Shown: piece after piece, positions 1 through 6,615 of the stretch
How positions within the stretch are numbered: position 1 is the stretch's first letter
Layout: each line of letters starts with the position of its first letter
Origin: Actinomycetota bacterium
GTDB lineage: Bacteria > Actinomycetota > Actinomycetes > Actinomycetales > Microbacteriaceae
Length of the DNA: 13,061 nt
Assembly (NCBI GenBank): GCA_009703445.1
Contig: WLGA01000018.1
Span: 1 to 13,061, forward strand
Reading direction: 5' to 3'
Program-made: the position numbers and the translations under genes
Notes under the pieces: generated by a model
Seen by the model: only the letters and a program-made list of their open reading frames with translations
What the model was told of the DNA's origin: nothing
The model's database searches: none

Positions 1-1073
1 AGCATATCTGCTGTTGTCTCAGGCGGGAAGTCGGCTATGAAAGCACCCATTGCAGACTCGCTTCCGGCTAGGTATTTCAGTTTGTCCGCAGCTCGACGAG
101 GTGAGGTGATTTGAAGTTGCAGGCGCACGTTTTCGCCACCAGCCACGAGTGGGGCTTGGTGCCAAGCCGAAATGTAAGGCGTCGGGGTGTCATAGACGGT
201 GTCCAGCGCCTTGAGCAAACGTGAGTAAATCGAAGCCAGTTCGTCGCGCTCGTCATCTCGCAGCTGCGCAAGATTCTGAATATGGCGATGTGGTAAAACG
301 TGGATCTCGATCGGCCAGCGGCCAGCAAAAGGCACGTATGCGGTGAAGTTCTCACCCTTGATTAGAACCCGCTCGCCGGCCTGCTCGAAAGCTAGGGTGT
401 CGGCAAACAAGTTCGGCCCGTATGCCTCAATCGAGGCAAGCAGCTTTTGGGTGCGCGGGGTCACATAAGGGTAAGAGTAGATCTGGCCGTGAGGGTGATG
501 AAGGGTCACGCCAATCTCTTGGCCGCGGTTTTCAAATGGGAAGACCTGTCGAATCCCAGGCAGCGCCGATAGCTGCTCGGTACGATCGGCCCAAGCGTCA
601 ATGATGGTTCTCACGCGGGCTACTGATTGGTCGGCGAGCGAGCCCAGGTGCTCCGGACTAAACACGACCACTTCGCAGCGGCCGATGGACGCACGAGTTG
701 AACCAAGCTTCAGATCGGGAACCACGGCATAGTTCTCATCGTCGATGGCAGCTAGATCTGGGCCGAACGAGGGGCTCTTGTTCTCAAACACGGCAACATC
801 AAAAATGTCTGGAATTTCAGACTGGTAGTCATCCGTGGTTGGGCAGAGTGGGCACATGTGGGCCGGTGGTAAAAATGCTCGATTGTGGCGTGCCGCCGCT
901 ACCGAGATCCAGTCGCCGGTTAGCGAGTCTAGGCGCATTTCGGCAACCGCTGGGCGAGGAGCAGAATCGCGAAGGTCGGCCTTGCGTTCGGCAGGAAGGT
1001 TGGAACCAGAGTCGTCAAAGTAGATGAGTTCACGCCCGTCGCTCATTCGAGTGGAACGTTTGGTGGTTGCCAT
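1..1073 (-). CDS. galT: Galactose-1-phosphate uridylyltransferase, C-terminal end beyond window
   Basis: Leloir-pathway enzyme that exchanges UMP between UDP-glucose and galactose-1-phosphate, giving UDP-galactose and glucose-1-phosphate in the cytoplasm. The reading frame runs from ATG at 1073 to the window edge (357 complete codons) with no stop, so the 3' end is missing. I see a CPLC zinc motif (Cys74, Cys77) and the family's His-Pro-His-Gly-Gln active site at residues 193-197. By analogy with E. coli GalT, His195 is the uridylylated nucleophile and His193 a zinc ligand. A later IEIHVLPHRH stretch also fits the family. A GGCGGAG ribosome site (1079-1085) supports the ATG start. The gene lies 58 bases downstream of the deoR-type gene on the same strand and is probably co-transcribed with it. 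galK is expected next but is outside the window. Confidence 0.95.
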   Translation of the reverse strand, partial: MATTKRSTRMSDGRELIYFDDSGSNLPAERKADLRDSAPRPAVAEMRLDSLTGDWISVAAARHNRAFLPPAHMCPLCPTTDDYQSEIPDIFDVAVFENKSPSFGPDLAAIDDENYAVVPDLKLGSTRASIGRCEVVVFSPEHLGSLADQSVARVRTIIDAWADRTEQLSALPGIRQVFPFENRGQEIGVTLHHPHGQIYSYPYVTPRTQKLLASIEAYGPNLFADTLAFEQAGERVLIKGENFTAYVPFAGRWPIEIHVLPHRHIQNLAQLRDDERDELASIYSRLLKALDTVYDTPTPYISAWHQAPLVAGGENVRLQLQITSPRRAADKLKYLAGSESAMGAFIADFPPETTADM

Positions 1074-1131
1074 TGATTCTCCGCCTGTTGATATTTGACT
1101 AGTTGATTATCTCGTGGGTGTCTGAAATCGC

Positions 1132-1908
1132 TCAGGTCTGGACGACCGCGAGTTCCTTGACCGATTTCCGCAGCTCACTCAAGGCTGACCTGGGTAAGCC
1201 CGAATTGGTGACCAATAGGTCAGCCTCATCAAGCGTGGCGAAGGTGCTGAACCCAACTTCGCCCCACTTGGTCTGGTCGGCGAGTACAACGAGTTTGCGC
1301 GTTTTGGCTATCACCGCGCGGTTCGTCTCCGACTCATGGAGGTTGGGCGTTGTGAAGCCACCTTTCGGGTCCATTCCATGCGCGCCCATAAAGACGACTT
1401 CCAGATTTAGTGTCTGAAATGCGGAGACAGTTATGTCGCCGACAAACGAGTCAGTCGGAGTTCTGATTCCACCGGCCAAAATGACGGTTTGGCTCTGTTG
1501 GCCCTCTCGATTGAAAAGATCGGAGACCGGAAGCGAGTTGGTAACAATCGTGAGACGGGGGATCGTCAACGCCAATTTGGCTAGCGCAAAAACGGTGCTA
1601 CCACCCATGAGTCCTATAGACGCCCCAGGGGTAATCTCTAACGCTGCTCTAGCCGCAATCGCGTCTTTTGAAATTTCTTCTCGCAGAGTCTTCGATTCAA
1701 ACGGAGGTTCAAGAGCGTTTCGATTGCTGAAGATGGCGGTCGCTCCACCGTGAACTTTTTCGAGCAATCCACGCTGCGCCAGCACATCGATATCTCGGCG
1801 AATCGTCATTTCTGAAACTTGCAGGATGTCAGCTAACTCTGAAATGCGGGCCGCAGTTCGTCTGGATATTTCCTGCAGGATCAGTCCGTGACGCTGTGCA
1901 GCTAGCAA
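1132..1908 (-). CDS. DeoR/GlpR-family transcriptional repressor, probable galactose regulator
   Basis: A 258-residue DeoR-family protein. The N-terminus (about residues 5-58) is the classic DeoR winged helix-turn-helix, with the recognition segment VSEMTIRRDIDVL followed by GLLEKVHGGA. The rest matches the DeoR C-terminal sensor fold, with GLMGGSTVFALA, TNSLPVSDLF, GAHGMDPKGGFTTP and VVLADQTKWGEVG, which in this family binds phosphorylated sugars. The start is TTG at 1908: a GAGGTG ribosome site lies 7 bases upstream, the protein then begins MLAAQRHGLIL like other family members, and an in-frame TGA sits just two codons further upstream. It lies upstream of galT on the same strand and is divergent from the alpha-galactosidase gene. 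I infer that it represses both, with a galactose or tagatose pathway phosphate as possible effector. The effector cannot be read from sequence. Confidence 0.92.
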   Translation of the reverse strand: MLAAQRHGLILQEISRRTAARISELADILQVSEMTIRRDIDVLAQRGLLEKVHGGATAIFSNRNALEPPFESKTLREEISKDAIAARAALEITPGASIGLMGGSTVFALAKLALTIPRLTIVTNSLPVSDLFNREGQQSQTVILAGGIRTPTDSFVGDITVSAFQTLNLEVVFMGAHGMDPKGGFTTPNLHESETNRAVIAKTRKLVVLADQTKWGEVGFSTFATLDEADLLVTNSGLPRSALSELRKSVKELAVVQT

Positions 1909-1915
1909 TTCAATT

Positions 1916-1921
1916 CACCTC
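1916..1921 (-). promoter_or_regulatory. Ribosome binding site that decides the TTG start of the DeoR gene
   Basis: GAGGTG on the minus strand, 7 bases before TTG at 1908. No ATG or GTG in the same frame has a comparable site, and an in-frame TGA lies two codons before the TTG. Confidence 0.7.
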
Positions 1922-1934
1922 AATCATTGGGTTG

Positions 1935-1949
1935 GTGGAGGCACTCCAC
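1935..1949. repeat. Short inverted repeat in the DeoR gene leader
   Basis: GTGGAG, three bases, CTCCAC: a perfect 6-bp inverted repeat 13 bases upstream of the DeoR ribosome site (minus strand). It could form a small hairpin in the regulator's mRNA leader or be a protein-binding site. It is short enough that chance cannot be excluded. Confidence 0.4.
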
Positions 1950-1962
1950 TCACACTTAAATT

Positions 1963-1972
1963 TAGTTAACTA
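1963..1972. repeat. 10-bp perfect palindrome, possible accessory operator half of the galactose control region
   Basis: TAGTTAACTA, fully self-complementary. Its centre is 20 bp from the centre of the larger palindrome at 1979-1996, close to two helical turns. This spacing would suit two repressor dimers on one face of the DNA. AT-rich palindromes of this length can occur by chance. Confidence 0.4.
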
Positions 1973-1978
1973 TTGATA

Positions 1979-1996
1979 ACAAATGTAAACATTTGT
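1979..1996. promoter_or_regulatory. Perfect 18-bp palindrome, candidate operator between DeoR and alpha-galactosidase genes
   Basis: ACAAATGT, AA, ACATTTGT: 8 of 8 pairs match around a 2-bp spacer. It lies 60 bases upstream of the alpha-galactosidase start and 70 bases upstream of the DeoR-type start, where a divergent repressor would act on both promoters. A TTGATA sequence (1973-1978) directly before it could be a -35 element for the rightward promoter, but I find no convincing -10 at the right distance. Binding by the DeoR protein is inferred from position. Confidence 0.65.
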
Positions 1997-2056
1997 GCGA
2001 TTTCTTTTTATCACTTCGATAGCATCGAGTAGGTAGGTCAAAGTTAGGAATCGCAC

Positions 2057-4177
2057 ATGTCGCAAATCCCTGCATTCGTCGCCTTGAACGCGGATGGCGT
2101 GCAGCTAATCGTGGCGCTCTCCAGCGGCACGCCTGTGATTCTCCACTTTGGCGCTGACCTGGGTTCGAACCTAGACGTCGAGCAACTGAACCTTGCATCG
2201 CAAGAGGCAGTTCCACATGCCGACTTGGATGACCACATCAACCCAGGCGTTTGGCGAGAGGATGCGCGCGGTTTCCATGGTCGCCCATCGCTCCTAGGTC
2301 ACTCCACGGGCCAAAGGTGGGCATCTCTGTTCACCATCAAAGACGTCGCCAAGGGATCCGACTCAATCGAAATTGTCTGCATTGACCAAACCGCTGCGCT
2401 AGAAGTTTCTGTGGCTTACGAACTCGCTAACGAGGGCGTGCTGAAAGTCACGCAGCGAGTCAAGAATCTATCCAGCGAGGATTACTCGGTTGAAGAACTT
2501 AATGCGTGGCTTCCTCTGCCGGATCACGCGACCGAGACCATGGACTTCACCGGTCGCTGGGTGAAGGAGCGTCAACCTCAGCGACGCGAAATTCAGGTGG
2601 GCACGTGGTCTCGTGAAATCCGCGAGGGGCGTTCGGGGCACGATTACACAATTGTTCAACTGGCCATGACTCCGGGAGCGAACTATCAGACCGGAGAGGT
2701 TTGGTCAGTTGGTTTGCAGTGGAGCGGCAATACCCGCCACCTAGTTGAAAAGTTGCCGACCGGTCGCACGTCAATCGGCGCAGGCGAACTCCTCCTCCCG
2801 GGCGAGGTCATCCTAGCGTCGGGCGAAGAATACGTTGCCCCGAGTCTCGTCGTTTCCTACTCTGCTGAAGGCATCGATGGAATTACCGATCGTCACTATC
2901 GCTGGCTGCGTTCACGCCCAAATCACCCAAGTGTTGTTCGCCCTCGTCCTCTCACTCTCAACGTGTGGGAAGCGGTCTACTTCAATCACAATCTCGAAAA
3001 ACTAACCCAATTAGCTGACGTGGCGCAGAGCATTGGCGTTGAACGTTTCGTCTTGGATGATGGGTGGTTTGGCTCTAGACGAAACGACCAGAGTGGCTTA
3101 GGAGACTGGGTTGTTTCCAAGGATGTTTGGCCAGGCGGCTTGAAACCGCTCATCGACGTGGTTAAGTCTCGTGGCATGGAATTTGGTCTTTGGTTCGAAG
3201 GAGAAATGGTCAACCCGGATTCAGATCTCTTCCGGGAGCACCCTGATTGGATTCTTCAAGTTGAGGGCCGCACCCCACCCAAGGGTCGTAATCAGCAGGT
3301 TCTAGACCTGACTCATCATGAGGCCTATGATCACGTCTTTGGGCAAGTTAACGCACTTCTCAGCGAATACGATATCGCCTACATCAAGTGGGATCACAAT
3401 CGAACTTTGACTGACGCCGCTCACTTCGGTAAAGCTGCGGTTCGTGAACAAACCAAGGCAATCTATCGACTGTTTGACGAGTTAAAGCTTCGTCATCCTG
3501 GCCTTGAAATCGAATCTTGTTCCTCGGGAGGTGGCCGCATCGATCTCGGCATGGTCAACCATGCGGACAGATTCTGGACATCAGATTGCAACGATGCCCT
3601 CGAGCGCCAATACATCCAGCGTTACACCCAGTATGTGATCCCGCCGGAAATGCTCGGCTCACACATTGGCCCCACCGAATCACACACCACGCACCGCACT
3701 CACTCGCTGCAGTTCCGGGCAATATCTGCGTTGTTCGGGCATGCCGGCCTGGAGTGGGACTTGACTCAGACCACGGATGAGGAGCGCGCGGCCCTCAAGT
3801 CATGGGCTCAGTATTACAAATCAAATCGCTCCCTGATTCACACGGGTCGTATGGTCAGAATCGAACAATCTGATGACAGTGCATTCGTGCACGGTGTTGT
3901 CGCTCAGGATAAATCTCGTGCGATTTTCGCTTTAGTCGCTCTGCGCGCGATGCCCGCATCTACTCCCAACGCACTTCGGTTTGAAGGCTTGGAAGCCGGT
4001 GCGAGCTATCGAGTCAAGTTGGTCGAACCCGCAGGTGAGGCCAACTACATTGGTCGCCAGTCACCCAAGTGGTTTGATGGCGTCGTGCTCACGGGTGCCG
4101 CACTGGCTCGAGTTGGCGTTCGACCTCCGATACTTGCTCCGGAAAACGCTGTTTTGATTGAGCTAGAGCGAATCTAA
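2057..4177 (+). CDS. Alpha-galactosidase, glycoside hydrolase family 36
   Basis: A 706-residue GH36 enzyme that releases terminal alpha-linked galactose from sugars such as melibiose, raffinose or other galactosides by a retaining mechanism. The N-terminal beta-sandwich (about 1-290) is followed by the catalytic barrel (about 295-620) and a small C-terminal beta domain. Family signatures seen: LDDGWFG (Asp334-Asp335), GLWFEGEMVNPDSDL, YIKWDHNR with the nucleophile Asp446, ESCSSGGGRIDLG, and WTSDCND with the acid/base Asp510. Catalytic roles are by homology. Length is typical for bacterial GH36. There is no signal peptide or membrane segment, so it acts in the cytoplasm and needs a galactoside transporter that is not in the window. 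AGGA (2046-2049) supports the ATG start. It is the only gene between its divergent promoter region and the hairpin at 4182-4204, so probably monocistronic. Confidence 0.95.
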   Translation: MSQIPAFVALNADGVQLIVALSSGTPVILHFGADLGSNLDVEQLNLASQEAVPHADLDDHINPGVWREDARGFHGRPSLLGHSTGQRWASLFTIKDVAKGSDSIEIVCIDQTAALEVSVAYELANEGVLKVTQRVKNLSSEDYSVEELNAWLPLPDHATETMDFTGRWVKERQPQRREIQVGTWSREIREGRSGHDYTIVQLAMTPGANYQTGEVWSVGLQWSGNTRHLVEKLPTGRTSIGAGELLLPGEVILASGEEYVAPSLVVSYSAEGIDGITDRHYRWLRSRPNHPSVVRPRPLTLNVWEAVYFNHNLEKLTQLADVAQSIGVERFVLDDGWFGSRRNDQSGLGDWVVSKDVWPGGLKPLIDVVKSRGMEFGLWFEGEMVNPDSDLFREHPDWILQVEGRTPPKGRNQQVLDLTHHEAYDHVFGQVNALLSEYDIAYIKWDHNRTLTDAAHFGKAAVREQTKAIYRLFDELKLRHPGLEIESCSSGGGRIDLGMVNHADRFWTSDCNDALERQYIQRYTQYVIPPEMLGSHIGPTESHTTHRTHSLQFRAISALFGHAGLEWDLTQTTDEERAALKSWAQYYKSNRSLIHTGRMVRIEQSDDSAFVHGVVAQDKSRAIFALVALRAMPASTPNALRFEGLEAGASYRVKLVEPAGEANYIGRQSPKWFDGVVLTGAALARVGVRPPILAPENAVLIELERI

Positions 4178-4181
4178 TGAA

Positions 4182-4204
4182 AAAGACTCGCACGACGAGT
4201 TTTT
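4182..4204 (+). terminator. Rho-independent terminator after alpha-galactosidase
   Basis: Starts 5 bases after the stop codon. The core stem ACTCG / CGAGT (4186-4190 with 4196-4200), loop CACGA, is extended by a G-U pair and three A-U pairs, with a T run at 4200-4204. It is modest in GC but well placed to separate the galactoside gene from the arabinose operon. Confidence 0.65.
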
Positions 4205-4246
4205 CAAATCACCTAAATTTCGTGTCTCCATCACCTCTGCTGGTCT

Positions 4247-4252
4247 GATAAT
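4247..4252 (+). promoter_or_regulatory. Candidate -10 element of the araA promoter
   Basis: GATAAT, preceded by TCT, and directly abutting the LacI-type operator at 4251-4266. The transcription start would fall inside the operator. The hexamer 17 bp upstream (TGTCTC, 4224-4229) is a poor -35, so the assignment rests on the -10 and the operator position. Confidence 0.45.
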
Positions 4253-4266
4253 GTGAACGCTAACAT
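4251..4266. promoter_or_regulatory. LacI-family operator upstream of araA
   Basis: ATGTGAACGCTAACAT: an imperfect palindrome (6 of 8 pairs) centred on CG at 4258/4259, the usual form of LacI-family operators. It overlaps the candidate -10 and presumed start site, a repressing position. An adjoining ACATAATGT (4263-4271) adds a further half-site-like element. The same ATGTGA-n-CG core recurs before the transporter genes at 9993-10016. The likely binder is the LacI-family protein encoded at 6608-7621, because it sits in this operon. Confidence 0.75.
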
Positions 4267-4309
4267 AATGTCAATTTGAAGCACTTTTCGTCTTTAGGGA
4301 GAACGTCTG

Positions 4310-5812
4310 ATGTCAGCAGTCAAGGGTCAAATCTGGTTCCTTACCGGTAGTCAGAACCTCTACGGTCCTGAAACTCTAGAACAGGTTGCCGATCAGTCGA
4401 AGCTTGTGATGTCTCAGCTCGCCGACCAGCTCGGCGCACCTGCAGAGCTAGTCTGGAAGCCGGTCCTCAAGACCCCTGAAATGATTCGCGAAATCATGCT
4501 CGAAGCCTCCCGCGACGACAACTGCCTCGGTGTGATTACTTGGATGCATACCTTTTCTCCTGCCAAGATGTGGATCAACGGTTTAAATGCCCTAACCAAG
4601 CCACTTCTGCACCTGCACACTCAGGCGGGCCAGTCGCTTCCATGGAGCACACTCGACATGGACTTCATGAACCTAAACCAGGCTGCGCACGGAGACCGTG
4701 AGTACGCCCATCTGGTTACTCGCACCGGAATGGCACGCAAGATTGTCGTCGGCCACCCGACCGAGAAGCCGGTGGGCGAGCGAGTTACCAACTGGGCTTT
4801 CGCAACCATCGGCTGGAAAACTACGCAGCACCTGAAGGTCGCACGTTTCGGCGACAACATGCGTTTTGTTGCCGTCACGGATGGCGACAAGGTAGCAGCC
4901 CAACTCAAGTTTGGAATGTCGATCGAGCAACTCGGCGTGAATACTCTCGTCGAGGCTGTCGACAAGGTAAGCGATGCCGACGCTGAAGCATTGACCGCGG
5001 TTTACGAACGTGAATACGACGTTGCCGAAGAACTGCGCGTCGGCGGAGCACGTCACGAATCTCTCGTCTACGGTGCAAAAATCGAAATCGCGTTGCGAGG
5101 CATCCTTGAAGCCGGTGGTTTCCAGGCGTTCACATCTAACTTTGAAGATCTTGGAGCCCTGCGTCAGTTGCCTGGCCTAGCCGTTCAGCGCTTGATGGCC
5201 GAAGGTTATGGTTTCGGCGGCGAGGGCGACTGGAAGACCTCGGCAATGGGCGCAATCCTGAAGTCGATGACCCCGGCTGGCGGCGGAACCTCATTCATGG
5301 AGGACTACACCTATCACTTTGGCCCTGGCACGCCAAAGATTCTCGGTGCCCACATGCTTGAAGTGTGCCCAACCATCACTTCAAAGAAGCCTCGCATCGA
5401 GATTCACCCTCTCGGAATCGGCGGCAAGGAAGACCCAGTTCGCATGGTCTTCACTGCAGAGCCGGCTGCCGGTCGCGTGGTTTGTCTTGTCGACATCGGT
5501 GACCGTTTCCGCATCATCTCTAACGAGATCAAGATCGTTGAGCCGACTGAGGACCTTCCACTTCTTCCGGTTGCGCGCGCGGTATGGGAGCCACTACCTT
5601 CACTAGCCGAATCCGCGGAGGCTTGGATGTTGGCTGGCGGCAGCCACCACACCGTTCTGACGAATGCAGTGAGCGAAGAGACTATCGAAGACTACGCGCG
5701 CATCGCGGGCGTCGAGCTGGTTCAAATTGACAAGGACACCAACCTCCGCGCCTTCCGCAAAGAGCTTCAGTTCTCGAACACTTATTACCGCTTCGCTGAT
5801 TCAATCGGCTAA
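4310..5812 (+). CDS. araA: L-arabinose isomerase
   Basis: Cytoplasmic metal-dependent isomerase converting L-arabinose to L-ribulose, the first step of the pathway. At 500 residues it is the normal length (E. coli has 500). The N-terminus has the family hallmark WFLTGSQNLYGPETLEQV. Active-site positions correspond to E. coli Glu306, Glu333, His350 and His450: Glu305 in GGEGDWK, Glu331 in FMEDYTYHF, His348 in GAHMLEV and His447 in GGSHHTV. AGGGAG (4296-4301) lies 8 bases before the ATG. It is the first gene of the arabinose operon, behind a LacI-type operator. The next frame starts immediately at its stop codon. No sign of damage or fusion. Confidence 0.97.
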   Translation: MSAVKGQIWFLTGSQNLYGPETLEQVADQSKLVMSQLADQLGAPAELVWKPVLKTPEMIREIMLEASRDDNCLGVITWMHTFSPAKMWINGLNALTKPLLHLHTQAGQSLPWSTLDMDFMNLNQAAHGDREYAHLVTRTGMARKIVVGHPTEKPVGERVTNWAFATIGWKTTQHLKVARFGDNMRFVAVTDGDKVAAQLKFGMSIEQLGVNTLVEAVDKVSDADAEALTAVYEREYDVAEELRVGGARHESLVYGAKIEIALRGILEAGGFQAFTSNFEDLGALRQLPGLAVQRLMAEGYGFGGEGDWKTSAMGAILKSMTPAGGGTSFMEDYTYHFGPGTPKILGAHMLEVCPTITSKKPRIEIHPLGIGGKEDPVRMVFTAEPAAGRVVCLVDIGDRFRIISNEIKIVEPTEDLPLLPVARAVWEPLPSLAESAEAWMLAGGSHHTVLTNAVSEETIEDYARIAGVELVQIDKDTNLRAFRKELQFSNTYYRFADSIG

Positions 5813-6181
5813 GTGCACATGAACCCTAAAGCGAACTGGACCTTATTCGGGCCAAAGCTCGAGAAGCCAAGACCGAGCCTGACAGTCGGTGCCGTGGCGG
5901 TCCTGTTCGCAGCTCAGACGTTCACGCCAACTGAAGCGCAGTACCCGCTCTACATGTGCGTGCTCGCTTGGGTTTCCGCCGCTTGGATTACTTGGTTCGC
6001 GGTTAAGAAGGCGGCTTTAATCGGTTTGCTGACCATCCCGGTTTCGCTACTTTGGCTGAACCCAGTTCTCGGCGGAGTTTGGTTCTCAACCTTCGGCATC
6101 GAATACCTTCTGACTCACGCGGCACTCGCATTAATCTGGGCCGCTTGCTCCTATACATTCATGGCGACTGAGAAGCGTTAA
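5813..6181 (+). CDS. Small four-helix membrane protein of unknown function in the arabinose operon
   Basis: A 122-residue protein not assigned to a characterised family. Hydrophobic segments at about residues 23-38, 44-64, 67-84 and 97-117 suggest four membrane helices, with a basic, proline-containing N-terminus (KLEKPRPS) and a short basic end (TEKR). The pattern, including a LNP turn after the third helix, recalls small DUF6804-like membrane proteins, but that is a guess from memory. The frame can start at GTG 5813, immediately after the araA stop, or at ATG 5819 (120 residues). Neither has a visible ribosome site, so translation is probably coupled to araA. It is sealed between araA and an SRPBCC gene, hence co-transcribed, but a role in arabinose use is not shown. 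Confidence 0.75.
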   Translation: MHMNPKANWTLFGPKLEKPRPSLTVGAVAVLFAAQTFTPTEAQYPLYMCVLAWVSAAWITWFAVKKAALIGLLTIPVSLLWLNPVLGGVWFSTFGIEYLLTHAALALIWAACSYTFMATEKR

Positions 6182-6183
6182 TC

Positions 6184-6615
6184 GTGGAAGGCTTTCTAGC
6201 CGGCTTTTCGCTGGCACCAAAACCGCTCAAGGGAGTTGAACTTAAGGTGGTCGAGAGCGCTTTCTCGAGCAACGCGCCAATCAAGGATGTGCTTCAGGTT
6301 CTAACCACCTCGGATGGGCTTTCAAGCTGGCTGGGTGCATCCACCGAATTTCTCTGTCACGTTGGCATCAAGTTTTCGGTGTCTGTTGATGGCGAAGACT
6401 CGAAGGCTGTTTTCACGACGGTCGACTTACCGCGCAAGTTGGCGTTCATGGTCGAAGCGCTGGGCGAGTTTGAATTTCAGCTTCTCCAGAGTGCTGGTGG
6501 CGTCGAGATTGGCCTAAAAGTGCGTCGAGCGGTAAGTCCGGATGCGGCAGCCACATGGTCCGAAACAGTTGAAACTCGGGTTGCTGCGTTAAAGGTGGTG
6601 TTGGGTCGTGACTGA
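6184..6615 (+). CDS. SRPBCC-fold (AHSA1/START-like) small protein
   Basis: A 143-residue soluble protein that looks like an SRPBCC helix-grip domain of the AHSA1 type. About residues 24-52 hold the usual opening (SSNAPIKDVLQVLTTSDGLSSWLG), followed by alternating beta-strand-like segments (KFSVSVDG, SKAVFTTVDLPRKLAFMVEALG, EFEFQLLQSAGGVEIGLKVRR) and a C-terminal helix (TWSETVETRVAALKVVLG). Such domains bind small hydrophobic ligands or other proteins; the ligand here is unknown. GTG is the start, 2 bases after the preceding stop, with a weak GAGAAG (6170-6175). Its end overlaps the LacI-type gene by 8 bases, so it is translated within the arabinose operon. It is a single domain, with no DNA-binding or enzymatic motif seen. 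Confidence 0.8.
   Translation: MEGFLAGFSLAPKPLKGVELKVVESAFSSNAPIKDVLQVLTTSDGLSSWLGASTEFLCHVGIKFSVSVDGEDSKAVFTTVDLPRKLAFMVEALGEFEFQLLQSAGGVEIGLKVRRAVSPDAAATWSETVETRVAALKVVLGRD

Noticed and set aside
422..1027. Plus-strand frames at 422-604 and 698-1027
   Set aside because: They are antisense to galT, which shows the CPLC and His-Pro-His active-site motifs on the minus strand.
1103..1753. Plus-strand open frames at 1103-1417 and 1433-1753
   Set aside because: They are antisense to the DeoR-family gene, whose helix-turn-helix and sensor motifs are clear.
1979..1996. Assigning the 18-bp palindrome to the same LacI-type repressor because both share an AAATGT half-site
   Set aside because: The half-sites are separated by 2 bases here instead of 8 in the transporter operator, and the central CG is missing. 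The neighbouring DeoR protein is a better candidate.
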